Shown here piece after piece: positions 8,942 to 16,785 of a stretch of 32,456 nucleotides of DNA. Source of the stretch: Alterirhizorhabdus solaris (GTDB taxonomy: Bacteria > Pseudomonadota > Alphaproteobacteria > Sphingomonadales > Sphingomonadaceae); the NCBI RefSeq assembly GCF_007785815.1, contig NZ_VNIM01000043.1:1-32456 (forward strand), in the 5' to 3' direction. The position numbers were made by a program, and so were the translations under genes. Below the pieces are notes generated by a model. It was not told the DNA's origin and did no database searches. It saw only the letters and a program-made list of their open reading frames with translations. Numbering within the stretch: position 1 is the first letter of the stretch; every line of letters begins with the position of its first letter.

Positions 8942-10297
8942 ATGGCTCGTTTTCTGTTGCGTTCCGCCCTGCTCGTCAGTGCCGTCGCCCTCGTTCCCGC
9001 CGTCACCACGGCGATCGCCGCCGCCGACGTGCAGACCTATCGCGATCTCGACCAGTTCATGTCCGTGTTCGAGCGGGTCCGTTCGGAATATGTCGACAAG
9101 GTGGACGACAAGACGCTCATCAAGGGCGCGATCGACGGGATGCTCGCCAGCCTCGATCCGCACAGCAGCTATCTCGACGCGCGGGACTTCACCAACCTCA
9201 AGACGCAGACCGACGGCGCCTACGGCGGCCTCGGGCTGACGGTGAGCCTCGAGGACGGCGCGGTGAAGATCATCACGCCGACCGAGGACACGCCGGCGTT
9301 CCGCGCCGGGCTGAAGGCGGGCGACTATATCACCCACCTCGACGGCGTGCTGATCTACGGCGGCACGCTGGACGAAGCGGTGGACAAGATGCGCGGCGCC
9401 GCCGGCACGCCAGTGCGCCTCACGATCGTGCGCCCCGGCCGCGACAAGCCGTTCGACGTGACGCTGCGCCGCGAGGTGATCCAGCTGAAGCCCGTGAAGT
9501 GGGAGGTGAAGAACCGCGTCGGCATTATCAACATCAACACCTTCAACAAGAACACCGGCGAGGCGGTGCGTGCCGCGCTGGCGGGGATCGACAAGGCGGT
9601 CGGCGGCCAGCCGCTCGGCTACGTGATCGATCTGCGCTCCAACCCCGGCGGGCTGCTCGACCAGGCGATCGAGGTGGGCGACGCCTTCCTCGACCGCGGC
9701 GAGATCGTGTCGCAGCGCGGGCGCGAGAAGAATGACATCGAGCGTTACTACGCCCGCCCCGGCGACCTGAGCCACGGCCTGCCGATGGTGGTGCTGGTCG
9801 ATGCCGGCTCCGCGTCTGCCGCCGAAATCGTGGCGGGCGCGTTGCAGGACCAGAAGCGCGCGATCGTGATGGGCGAGAAGAGCTTCGGCAAGGGATCGGT
9901 GCAGACGCTGCTGCCGCTGTCCGACGAGACCGCGCTGCGGCTGACCACCGCGCGCTACTTCACCCCCTCGGGCCGCTCGGTGCAGGAGGGGGGCATCCAG
10001 CCCGACATCCTCGTGCCGCAGATCACCGACCCCGATTACAAGGACAAGCCGCGCCTGCGCGAGGCCGATCTGCGCCGCCACCTCATCAACGAGGCCAAGG
10101 TGGACGACAGCGTGCTGGAAGACGACACCAAGCCCGATCCGCGCTTTGCCGCCACGGCGGAGGCGCTGAAGAAGCAGGGCGTCGAGGACTTCCAGCTCGA
10201 TTATGCGCTGAAGACCATCCTGCGCCTGGGCACCACGCCACCGGCCAAGGTGGCGAACGCCGCCCCGGCAGGCGGGGCGAAGGCGGCGAAGCGCTGA
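8942..10297 (+). CDS. ctpA: C-terminal processing protease, S41 family (CtpA)
   Basis: S41 proteases are exported serine proteases that cleave cell-envelope substrates near their C-termini. The 451-residue protein has a signal peptide (about residues 1-26), the N-terminal helices typical of Ctp proteins (VFERVRSEYVDKVDDKTLIK), a PDZ domain (about 85-170, GLGLTVSLEDGAVKIITPTE), and the S41 core with the Ser/Lys dyad S292 in GSASAAEI and K317 in SFGKGSVQ; the 25-residue spacing is that of characterised enzymes. The C-terminus is rich in Ala and Lys. An EnvC-like activator encoded directly upstream suggests a joint role in peptidoglycan remodelling, an inference from conserved order. Confidence 0.95.
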   Translation: MARFLLRSALLVSAVALVPAVTTAIAAADVQTYRDLDQFMSVFERVRSEYVDKVDDKTLIKGAIDGMLASLDPHSSYLDARDFTNLKTQTDGAYGGLGLTVSLEDGAVKIITPTEDTPAFRAGLKAGDYITHLDGVLIYGGTLDEAVDKMRGAAGTPVRLTIVRPGRDKPFDVTLRREVIQLKPVKWEVKNRVGIININTFNKNTGEAVRAALAGIDKAVGGQPLGYVIDLRSNPGGLLDQAIEVGDAFLDRGEIVSQRGREKNDIERYYARPGDLSHGLPMVVLVDAGSASAAEIVAGALQDQKRAIVMGEKSFGKGSVQTLLPLSDETALRLTTARYFTPSGRSVQEGGIQPDILVPQITDPDYKDKPRLREADLRRHLINEAKVDDSVLEDDTKPDPRFAATAEALKKQGVEDFQLDYALKTILRLGTTPPAKVANAAPAGGAKAAKR

Positions 10298-10313
10298 CGC
10301 CCGGCCCGGCCCG

Positions 10314-10781
10314 ATGATCGCTTTCGCCAGGGCGCGCTGGCTTGCGCTGTTGCTGCCCGCCGCGCTGATGGCCGGCGCGCTCGGTTCGCAATATATCGGC
10401 GGGCTGTTCCCGTGCGAGATGTGCCACTGGCAACGCTGGCCGCATTATGCCGCGATCGTGCTGGCGCTCGCCGCCTTCGCGGGCGGTCGGGCCAGCCGCC
10501 CGCTGGTGGTGCTGGCGGCGCTGTGCATCCTCGCCTCGGGTGCGATCGGTGCGTTCCATGCCGGGGTGGAGTATCACTGGTGGCAGGGGCTGACCCGGTG
10601 TAGCACCGCGCCCGGCAGCGGCGGCGGTGACATCCTCGCCGATATCATGGCCACCCCGCTCATCCAGTGCGATCGCGCGCAATGGACGTTGTTCGGGGTT
10701 TCTCTGGCCGGATGGAATGCGCTCTTTTCACTGGCGGGCGGAACGGCGATACTCGCCCTATGCCTGAAACGCCCCCGCTGA
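10314..10781 (+). CDS. dsbB: Disulfide bond formation protein DsbB
   Basis: DsbB is an inner-membrane protein that reoxidises DsbA and passes the electrons to quinone. The 155-residue protein has four hydrophobic segments. The first periplasmic loop carries the redox pair C34-C37 in FPCEMCHWQRWPH, and the second carries C96 and C119 (LTRCSTAP and PLIQCDRAQW), the full DsbB set. It starts 16 bases after ctpA and its 3' end overlaps coq7 by 22 bp, so the two are translationally linked. No dsbA is present in the window. Confidence 0.93.
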   Translation: MIAFARARWLALLLPAALMAGALGSQYIGGLFPCEMCHWQRWPHYAAIVLALAAFAGGRASRPLVVLAALCILASGAIGAFHAGVEYHWWQGLTRCSTAPGSGGGDILADIMATPLIQCDRAQWTLFGVSLAGWNALFSLAGGTAILALCLKRPR

Positions 10782-11317
10782 CGCCCACCCCCGCCGCGCC
10801 GCTCTCGCAGAAGGCGCGCGACATGATGCTGCGGGTCGATCAGGCCGGCGAATATGGCGCGACCCGCATCTATGCCGGACAGCTGGCGGTGATGGGCGAT
10901 CACACGCCAGCCGCCCGCGCCATCGCCGGCATGGCGCTTCAGGAGGAGCGCCACCGCCTGTTCCTCGACAGGATGCTGATCGAGCGGCGGGTGCGCCCCA
11001 CGTTGCTCCAGCCGGTCTGGAACGTCGCCGGCTTCGCGCTGGGCGCCGCCACCGCGCTGATCGGTCCGAAGGCGGCGATGGCCTGCACCGCCGCCGTGGA
11101 AACCGAGATCGACCGCCATTATGCCGAACAGCTCGCCGAACTTGGCGACAGCGATCCGCCGCTGGCCGAGGCGATCGCCGAATTCCAGATCGAGGAGGTC
11201 GAGCATCGCACGCTGGCGATCGCGGCCGGGGCGGAGCAGGCCGTCGCCTATCCGCTGCTGGCCGGCGTCATCCGGCTCGGCTGCCGCGCCGCCATCGCCA
11301 TTTCAAAGCGTATCTGA
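10760..11317 (+). CDS. coq7: 3-demethoxyubiquinol hydroxylase Coq7 (UbiF-type di-iron)
   Basis: Coq7 performs the penultimate hydroxylation in ubiquinone synthesis on the inner membrane using a di-iron centre. The 185-residue protein has the expected ligand pattern: E31 in DQAGEYGATRIY, E62xxH65 in LQEERHRL, a glutamate in AVETEIDRHY (114-116), and E146xxH149 in IEEVEHRTL. The start at 10760 overlaps the end of dsbB by 22 bp. DsbB passes electrons to quinone, so the pairing of a quinone-dependent enzyme with a quinone-synthesis enzyme is sensible, though the link is only inferred. Confidence 0.95.
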   Translation: MPETPPLTPTPAAPLSQKARDMMLRVDQAGEYGATRIYAGQLAVMGDHTPAARAIAGMALQEERHRLFLDRMLIERRVRPTLLQPVWNVAGFALGAATALIGPKAAMACTAAVETEIDRHYAEQLAELGDSDPPLAEAIAEFQIEEVEHRTLAIAAGAEQAVAYPLLAGVIRLGCRAAIAISKRI

Positions 11318-11357
11318 GCAACGCAAGCCGAACGGGCGCGTTCATCGACTGCCCGCT

Positions 11358-11771
11358 ATGAAAGACCGTATGATGAGACAGCCCCTCCTGCTCGCCACCG
11401 CCCTGTTCGCCGGGGTGACAATGCTTCCCGCAGCGCCGGCGCAGGCGCAACTGGGGGAGCGCGTGCTGACGATCTTCGGCAACGATCCGTGCCCGACCAG
11501 CAACGGCGAGGAGATCGTCGTCTGCCGACGCCTCGACGAGAACGAACGGTATCGCATCCCCAAGGACCTGCGCGATCCGGAGAACCCGGCAAACCTGACC
11601 TGGGGCGATCGCGCCAAGAGCATCGAGTATGTCGGCGCCAACGGCGTGCAGAGTTGCAGCCCGGTCGGCGCCGGCGGTGCCAGCGGCTGTTTCAAGAAGA
11701 TCGTGCGGGAGGCGCGGCAGGAGCAGCATATCCGCGGCGAGGAACCCTCGATCCCGCTCAAGCTGCCCTGA
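11358..11771 (+). CDS. Small secreted protein with four cysteines, function unknown
   Basis: No function is recognised. The 137-residue product has a clear signal peptide: charged start, hydrophobic LLLATALFAGVTML, and cleavage after AQA at residue 30. The mature part contains exactly four cysteines (45, 56, 100, 111), consistent with two disulfides, and the segment EEIVVCRRLDENERYRIP, a kind of motif I associate with sphingomonad periplasmic proteins. The start could also be ATG 11370 or 11373, still leaving a signal peptide. It follows dsbB and coq7 by 40 bp on the same strand and ends in a strong hairpin. A structural or substrate role for Dsb is possible but unproven. Confidence 0.75.
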   Translation: MKDRMMRQPLLLATALFAGVTMLPAAPAQAQLGERVLTIFGNDPCPTSNGEEIVVCRRLDENERYRIPKDLRDPENPANLTWGDRAKSIEYVGANGVQSCSPVGAGGASGCFKKIVREARQEQHIRGEEPSIPLKLP

Positions 11772-11785
11772 CCCGACGGCCCTTG

Positions 11786-11815
11786 AAGGCCGGCCGGTCG
11801 ACACCGGCCGGCCTT
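11786..11815. terminator. Hairpin terminator between convergent genes
   Basis: A perfect 13-bp inverted repeat, AAGGCCGGCCGGT at 11786-11798 and its complement at 11803-11815, with loop CGAC. It lies between the stop of the secreted protein gene (11771) and the stop of the convergent PEBP gene (11818), and could serve both strands. The T run after the stem is short. Confidence 0.75.
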
Positions 11816-11817
11816 GG

Positions 11818-12441
11818 TCAGGCTGGCTGCACCGCCGCCCGACCGTCCCCCACCGGCACTGCCTCGCCACGCGAATAGGTACCGACCAGCATTCCGGCTG
11901 CGATCACGTTGCCCGCAAGTGCCGCCAGCACCGCCGTACGGCCGGGGTTGGCATCGAGGATCGGCACGTCACCGAGCGCGAACAGCTGGAACACGTAATC
12001 GTGCGAGCCGTGGCCGGTCGGCGGATCGGGCGGCAGCCAGCCTTCGGTGAGATAACTGTTCTTGCCGACATCACGACCATCCGCCTCGCCGTCGCCGTCT
12101 GCCCGGATCGCGCCTTCGGCCAGTCCGCGTTCGCCGGCCGGCAAACCCCACACGATCGCATGGACCAGCGGGTTGGGGAACGGTGCGTCGGGATCCTCGA
12201 CGATCAGCGCCAGTGCCCGCGTTGCCGTCGGCACCTCGCCCCACAGCAACGGGGGTGACACGCCCTCGCCATCGGCGGTGAACCGTTCGGGCAGGCGCGC
12301 GCCATGGGCGAAGGCGGGGCTGGAAAGATCGATCACCGCCTCGCCGACCGCCAGATCGGGACTGGCGATCACCAGCTTGGCATGGCCGGCACGCACGTTG
12401 CGCAAGCTGGCGCCGAGCCATCCGGGAACATGTTCGAGCAT
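11818..12441 (-). CDS. YbhB/YbcL-family phosphatidylethanolamine-binding-like protein
   Basis: The 207-residue protein belongs to the PEBP fold family represented by bacterial YbhB/YbcL, small soluble proteins whose biochemical role is not firmly known. Family landmarks are SPAFAHGARLPERFTADGEG, the LIVEDPDAPFPNPLVHAIVW strand with its Asp-Pro-Asp ligand site, and GHGSHDYVFQLFAL near the end. No signal peptide is seen. ATG 12441 is preceded by GGGAGA. The gene is divergent from xthA, with about 70 bp between the starts. Confidence 0.9.
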   Translation of the reverse strand: MLEHVPGWLGASLRNVRAGHAKLVIASPDLAVGEAVIDLSSPAFAHGARLPERFTADGEGVSPPLLWGEVPTATRALALIVEDPDAPFPNPLVHAIVWGLPAGERGLAEGAIRADGDGEADGRDVGKNSYLTEGWLPPDPPTGHGSHDYVFQLFALGDVPILDANPGRTAVLAALAGNVIAAGMLVGTYSRGEAVPVGDGRAAVQPA

Positions 12442-12510
12442 CTTCGTCTCCCTCGCCTCATCAACCCGCGAAGCGCGGGAACGCTCCGGCCGGCGATGGA
12501 TTGGACCGGC

Positions 12511-13308
12511 ATGAGGATCGCCACCTACAACGTGAACGGAGTGAACGGACGGCTGCCGGTGCTGCTGCGCTGGCTGGCGGAGGAAGCGCCGGATGTCGTA
12601 TGCCTGCAGGAGCTGAAGGCGCCGCAGGACCGGTTCCCCGAGCAGGCGATCACGGACGCGGGCTATGGCGCGATCTGGCAGGGGCAGAAGAGCTGGAATG
12701 GCGTCGCCATCCTCGCGCGCGGGCAGGTGCCGGAGGAAACCCGGCGCGGGCTGCCCGGCGACCCCGACGACATCCAGAGCCGGTACATCGAGGCGGCGAT
12801 CGACGGCGTGCTGGTGGCCGGGCTGTACCTGCCCAACGGCAACCCGAAGCCCGGCCCGAAGTTCGACTACAAGCTGGCGTGGATCGAGCGGCTGATCGAC
12901 CATGCCGCCACGCTCGCGACGCTGGACGCGCCGGTGGTGCTGGCGGGCGACTACAACATCATGCCGACCGACCTTGACGTGTACAAACCCGAGCGGTGGC
13001 TGGACGACGCGCTGTTCGCGCCGGAGGCCCGCGCCGGTTTCGCCCGGCTGATCGATCAGGGATGGGTCGATGCGCTGCGGGCGCTGCATCCGGGCGAGAC
13101 GATCTATACCTTCTGGGATTATTTCCGCCGCGCGTTCGATCGTGATGCCGGCCTGCGGATCGACCACCTGCTGCTCAACCCGCCCGCCGCCGTCCGGCTG
13201 GAAACCGCCGGGGTGGATCGCGCGGTCCGCGGGTGGGAGAAGAGCAGCGACCATGCACCGACGTGGATCACGCTGGGCACCAGACCGAAAAGGAGACGTC
13301 GCGCATGA
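12511..13308 (+). CDS. xthA: Exodeoxyribonuclease III (Xth)
   Basis: Xth is an Mg-dependent AP endonuclease and 3'-5' exonuclease used in base-excision repair. The 265-residue protein shows the full active-site set: MRIATYNVNGVNGRL at the start, E34 in CLQELKAPQDRFP, SWNGVAIL, YLPNGNP (around Y106), D147/N149 in AGDYNIMPTDLDV, IDHLLLNP, and SDHAP at the end. ATG 12511 starts the conserved sequence; an in-frame ATG at 12496 would add five residues. Its stop overlaps the start of yjbQ (ATGA), so the two are translationally coupled. Confidence 0.95.
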   Translation: MRIATYNVNGVNGRLPVLLRWLAEEAPDVVCLQELKAPQDRFPEQAITDAGYGAIWQGQKSWNGVAILARGQVPEETRRGLPGDPDDIQSRYIEAAIDGVLVAGLYLPNGNPKPGPKFDYKLAWIERLIDHAATLATLDAPVVLAGDYNIMPTDLDVYKPERWLDDALFAPEARAGFARLIDQGWVDALRALHPGETIYTFWDYFRRAFDRDAGLRIDHLLLNPPAAVRLETAGVDRAVRGWEKSSDHAPTWITLGTRPKRRRRA

Positions 13309-13724
13309 TCCGGCAGGCCAGCGAAACCCTCACAGTGCGCGCCGCGCGACCGGGATTGCATGATTTCACCGATCGCGTGGTGGACTGGGTGGCGCGGCAG
13401 GGCATGCACGAGGGGCTGCTTACCCTGTTCTGCCGCCACACCTCGGCCTCGCTGCTGATCCAGGAGAATGCAGCACCCGCCGCCCGCCGCGATCTGGAGG
13501 CCTACTTCGCGCGCATCGCCCCGGAAGGCCGGGGTTACGCGCATGACGACGAGGGACCGGACGACATGCCCGCCCACCTGCGCGCGGCACTGACGCAGGT
13601 TCACCTGTCAATCCCGCTGCGCGATGCCCGACTTGTGCTCGGCACGTGGCAGGGGATCTACCTGTTCGAGCACCGCCATGTGCCGACCGACCGCATGATC
13701 GCGGCCCACCTGATCGGGGTGTGA
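13305..13724 (+). CDS. YjbQ family protein (UPF0047; secondary thiamine-phosphate synthase enzyme)
   Basis: The 139-residue protein is a complete UPF0047/YjbQ member: FCRHTSASLLIQENAAPAAR, the central YAHDDEGPDDMPAHLRAAL, and LRDARLVLGTWQGIYLFEHR with conserved His residues grouped around a metal site. E. coli YjbQ can weakly replace thiamine phosphate synthase, but its normal role is unclear. ATG 13305 overlaps the xthA stop, with AGGAGA upstream. It converges with bamE with only eight bases between stops and no obvious hairpin there. Confidence 0.9.
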   Translation: MIRQASETLTVRAARPGLHDFTDRVVDWVARQGMHEGLLTLFCRHTSASLLIQENAAPAARRDLEAYFARIAPEGRGYAHDDEGPDDMPAHLRAALTQVHLSIPLRDARLVLGTWQGIYLFEHRHVPTDRMIAAHLIGV

Positions 13725-13732
13725 GGGGCGGA

Positions 13733-14233
13733 TCAGTTGGGGTTGTCGGTCGTCCCGCCGGCCGCGCCGCCGCCGCCGGCACCGCCGACCTGGCCGATGT
13801 TGCCGAACAGCTCGCTGAAGAAGCCACGATTGCGGCCCAGCGTCGGCGTCTTGCCGCCCTCGGGGGAGATCTTTGCGACCTTTTCCAGCCCCGCCCGGTC
13901 CACCGCCACCACGTTGCCGGCGGCATCGAAGCGTACCGTCAGGATGGTCTGCGACACGGGCTTGGGGTTGCCGAAGGCGAACTGGCGGGTATCGCGCGAC
14001 CCGTAATACCAGCTGCGATCGCCATCGAACTCACCCTCGAAGCTCGGCCGGCCCAGCGGCTTGGCCACCGAGTCGCGGTTGTCGATGCCAGGCTGCACGG
14101 TGTCGGTCAGCGTCGTATCGACGACATAACCCTTGTGGTCGCGGATACGGGCGCAGCCGGCGGTCATCGCCAGCGTGCCGCCCGCCAGCACGATCACGGC
14201 GGTGGCCCGCAGGCGGGAAGCTGAAACGCGCAT
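13733..14233 (-). CDS. bamE: Outer membrane assembly lipoprotein BamE (SmpA/OmlA)
   Basis: BamE is a small lipoprotein of the BAM complex that folds beta-barrel proteins into the outer membrane. The 166-residue precursor has a signal segment with Cys27 in TLAMTAGC (Thr at -3 makes the lipobox non-ideal), then the SmpA/OmlA domain: DNRDSVAKPLGRPSFEGEF, RSWYYGSRDTRQFAF and QTILTVRFDAAGNV. A Gly/Ala-rich tail follows. ATG 14233 has GAGGAG upstream. It is divergent from the bc1 chaperone gene across 139 bp, which must hold both promoters. Confidence 0.9.
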   Translation of the reverse strand: MRVSASRLRATAVIVLAGGTLAMTAGCARIRDHKGYVVDTTLTDTVQPGIDNRDSVAKPLGRPSFEGEFDGDRSWYYGSRDTRQFAFGNPKPVSQTILTVRFDAAGNVVAVDRAGLEKVAKISPEGGKTPTLGRNRGFFSELFGNIGQVGGAGGGGAAGGTTDNPN

Positions 14234-14372
14234 CCGTGCAATCTCCTCAACGCGCCGGCCCCGGGCCGACACAAGGCCCGCGCAAACCCGTTGCATCGCA
14301 GGCCGGCCGCCTCAATATGCGCGGAGACCCTGCCGGCGCAAGCGCGGCGACCATCAGTCAGGACAAGCGCGC

Positions 14373-14891
14373 GTGTCGATCTTCCGCCGATTCTTCCAGG
14401 GCAGCGAAACCCGCGCGCCGTTGCGGCCGCTTTACGCCGCCATCGTGGCGCGGGGCCGCCAGCCCGAGTGGTATCGGCAGGGCGCCGTGCCGGACACGCT
14501 GGATGGCCGCTTCGACATGATCGCGGCGGTGCTGGCGCTGGTGCTGATCCGGCTGGAAGCGGCGGGCGACGCCTACCGCGCGCCCTCCACGCTGGTGACG
14601 GAGCTGTTCGTCGACGACATGGACGGGCAGCTGCGGCAGGCCGGCATCGGCGACATCGTGGTCGGCAAGCATATCGGCCGGATGATGGCGGCACTGGGCG
14701 GGCGCATCACCGCCTATCGCGAGGCGCTGGCCGGGAACGAGGATCTCGCCGCCGCGCTGGTGCGCAACCTCTATCGCGGGGAGGCGCCGGACGAGGCGGC
14801 GCTGGCGTTCACCACCGATCGACTGCGCGGGTTCCACGAGGCGCTGGCCGTCACGCCGGCGGAGGCGATCATCGCGGGGCAGCTGCCATGA
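14373..14891 (+). CDS. Ubiquinol-cytochrome c chaperone family protein (CBP3-like)
   Basis: CBP3-like proteins assist assembly of cytochrome b into the bc1 complex. The 172-residue protein matches the family: RPLYAAIVARGRQPEWYRQG, LDGRFDMIAAVLALVLIRLE, TELFVDDMDGQLRQAGIGDI and VGKHIGRMMAALGGRITAYR. There is no signal peptide. The start is GTG 14373, after a weak AGGA. Its TGA overlaps the ATG of the next gene (ATGA), so translation is coupled. The arrangement bamE / CBP3-like / DUF177 is common in sphingomonads. Confidence 0.92.
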   Translation: MSIFRRFFQGSETRAPLRPLYAAIVARGRQPEWYRQGAVPDTLDGRFDMIAAVLALVLIRLEAAGDAYRAPSTLVTELFVDDMDGQLRQAGIGDIVVGKHIGRMMAALGGRITAYREALAGNEDLAAALVRNLYRGEAPDEAALAFTTDRLRGFHEALAVTPAEAIIAGQLP

Positions 14892-15418
14892 GCGACATCG
14901 CCAACGAATTCGCCCGCCCCGCCCGGATCGACACGATCGGCGACGAGGACCATCTGATCGCGATCGAGGCGGATGAAACCGAGCGTGCGGCCCTCGCCCG
15001 CCGGTTCGATCTCGTCACGGTCGATCGGTTGACGGCCGAGGTGCACGTGCGTCGCGTGGGGCAGATCGTCCATGCCCACGGCATCGTGCGGGCCGGCGTG
15101 GTCCAGTCCTGCGTGGCCACCGGCGAGCCCCTGCCTGTCACGGTGTCCGCGCCGCTGCTCCTGCGCTTCGTGCCCGAGGCGGAGATGGCCGCGCAGGAGG
15201 AGATGGAGCTGGAGGCCGACGATTGCGACACGATCGGCTACGATGGCGCGGCGGTCGATCTGGGCGAGGCGGCGGCCGAGACGCTGTACCTCGCGCTCGA
15301 TCCGTTCCCCCGCGCGCCGGACGCGGACCAGACGCTGAAGGCGGCCGGGGTGGTGGACGCGGAGGACGTCGGCCCGTTCGCCGCGCTGAAGAGCCTGCGC
15401 GACAAGCTGGGGAAATAG
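14888..15418 (+). CDS. DUF177 (YceD-family) protein
   Basis: YceD/DUF177 proteins are linked to 23S rRNA accumulation and are often encoded ahead of rpmF. The 176-residue protein has the family's central CVATGEPLPVTVSAPLLLRF, an acidic middle (EEMELEADDCDTIGYDG), the DLGEAAAETLYLALDPFPR stretch, and a C-terminal PFAALKSLRDKLG. rpmF is not adjacent here; the next gene converges with a two-base gap. ATG 14888 overlaps the upstream stop. Function is inferred from the family. Confidence 0.88.
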   Translation: MSDIANEFARPARIDTIGDEDHLIAIEADETERAALARRFDLVTVDRLTAEVHVRRVGQIVHAHGIVRAGVVQSCVATGEPLPVTVSAPLLLRFVPEAEMAAQEEMELEADDCDTIGYDGAAVDLGEAAAETLYLALDPFPRAPDADQTLKAAGVVDAEDVGPFAALKSLRDKLGK

Positions 15419-15419
15419 C

Positions 15420-16121
15420 CTAGCGCGACCGCCCCGGTCCGAGCAGCGCGATCAGCACCGGATCGCGCGTCGCCGCCGGATCGGCGCGGATCGCCGCTTC
15501 CTCCCGGCCGATCACGCGGAAGATGCCGTCCGCCGCCTGATTGGCGACGGTGCGGCCGAGTTCGAGATAATCGATCCCCGTTTCCTCGGCCACCGCCGCG
15601 CTCATCGCGCCGACCAGATCGTTGCGCAACAGGCCGGAGAGTTCGGGCACCATCGTCTCGACCACCTGCCCGCCGACGCGCTCGCGCAGCAGGCCGGTCG
15701 CCGCCTCCGGGCCGCCGCGCAGCACGCGCACGGCGTCGGCGGGGGAGAGGCTGCGCACCCCGTCCAGCACGATCGGGGCGGCACGCTCCGCCGCCTCGCC
15801 CGCCGCCGCGTTCAGCGCGAGGGCGACCCGGCGGCGCACGGCATCGCTGCGCATGAAGGTGTCGATCAGCCGGCTCATCCGGCCGCCGGCGATGCCGTTG
15901 CCCGCCCCCTGCGGCGGGGCGATGCGGGCGAGTTGCTCGTCATAGAAGCCGTTCGGCTGGAGCAGACGGGCAAAGGCACGTCGGGTGGAAAGCGTGAGCA
16001 GGCGGCGCACCCCCTCCTCCACGCTGTAGCCGGTCGGCCCGCCGACGCACGCGGCCAGCCCCGCAACGGGCATCAGGGCGGCCCAGCCGAGCAGGCGCCG
16101 TCGATCGATCATGCTGTTCAT
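15420..16121 (-). CDS. DUF4197 family lipoprotein
   Basis: The 233-residue precursor has an Arg-rich start (MIDRRRLLGW) and a good lipobox ending at Cys25 (AGLAAC). The mature part, VEEGVRRLLTLSTRRAFARL, NGFYDEQLARI and a later ETGIDYLELGRTVANQAADG, agrees with DUF4197, a family of unknown function. The motif RRRLLGW could also suit Tat-like export, but the strict twin-arginine context is not complete. The gene converges with the DUF177 gene, stops two bases apart, with no terminator visible between them. AAGGA precedes the ATG. Confidence 0.8.
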   Translation of the reverse strand: MNSMIDRRRLLGWAALMPVAGLAACVGGPTGYSVEEGVRRLLTLSTRRAFARLLQPNGFYDEQLARIAPPQGAGNGIAGGRMSRLIDTFMRSDAVRRRVALALNAAAGEAAERAAPIVLDGVRSLSPADAVRVLRGGPEAATGLLRERVGGQVVETMVPELSGLLRNDLVGAMSAAVAEETGIDYLELGRTVANQAADGIFRVIGREEAAIRADPAATRDPVLIALLGPGRSR

Positions 16122-16200
16122 GCCGCATCCTTCACCGGCGCCGGATAACCCGCGATGAACGGGCTGCGGGCGTAACGGGCGCGCGGGCGGGGCGTTCCGC

Positions 16201-16785
16201 TCAGGCCGCGCGACGGGGGGCGGCGGCGGGCCACCGGGTCGGGTCCACCTCGGGCAGCGCGGCAAGCGCGGCGGCATCCACGCTCGTCGACAGGGTTTCA
16301 CCACGGATCGTCACATCCTCCCAGCGCATCGCATGCAGTCGCTCCCCCACCCCGCCGATCCCCCCTTCGGCGACGACGAGATAGGCGATGCCGCCCCCGT
16401 CGCACCGCGCCATCGCGCCGACCGATCGGCCGACGCCGGTGCCGTCGCGATGCAGCACCGGGCGATCGATCAGGTTGCCGACCGGGAACAGCGTGGCGTC
16501 CGCCGCTGTGCTGCGCGCCTGTGCCTCCCTGGCCCCGGCGTCATAGCGCGCGACCCGGCCAAGCCAGCGCCAGATGCCGACGAGGTTGACGAGAGTGAGG
16601 AAGCCGTTGGCCAGCAGCAGGTTCTGTTGCCCCGTCGTCACCGCCACCGTGACCCACGCGATCGAGCCGACGGTGAAGACGACGAAGCCCCAGCCGGTCA
16701 CGCGCGGGCCGAGATTCGACGCGGTCATGATCGCCGCGATCATCGTCGCGATCGGGGCGATCCAGCCGGCCAGCTCTTCCATCAT
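16201..16785 (-). CDS. PRC-barrel domain membrane protein
   Basis: The 194-residue protein has three N-terminal hydrophobic segments (about 6-22, 30-49 and 57-73; GWGFVVFTVGSIAWVTVAV is the clearest) followed by a PRC-barrel-like beta domain (about 96-165, LFPVGNLIDRPVLHRDGTGV). The TM part resembles small three-helix SemiSWEET/YgjV-like modules, but that is a weak impression. A role in sensing or anchoring is only a guess. Its ATG at 16785 overlaps the stop of the upstream nucleotidyltransferase gene (ATGA), so the two are co-expressed. Confidence 0.7.
   Translation of the reverse strand: MMEELAGWIAPIATMIAAIMTASNLGPRVTGWGFVVFTVGSIAWVTVAVTTGQQNLLLANGFLTLVNLVGIWRWLGRVARYDAGAREAQARSTAADATLFPVGNLIDRPVLHRDGTGVGRSVGAMARCDGGGIAYLVVAEGGIGGVGERLHAMRWEDVTIRGETLSTSVDAAALAALPEVDPTRWPAAAPRRAA

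Noticed and set aside
11818-13254. A single long minus-strand frame covering the PEBP gene and the antisense of xthA
   Set aside because: The part opposite xthA has the composition of a GC-rich shadow frame. Only the section from ATG 12441 is coding.
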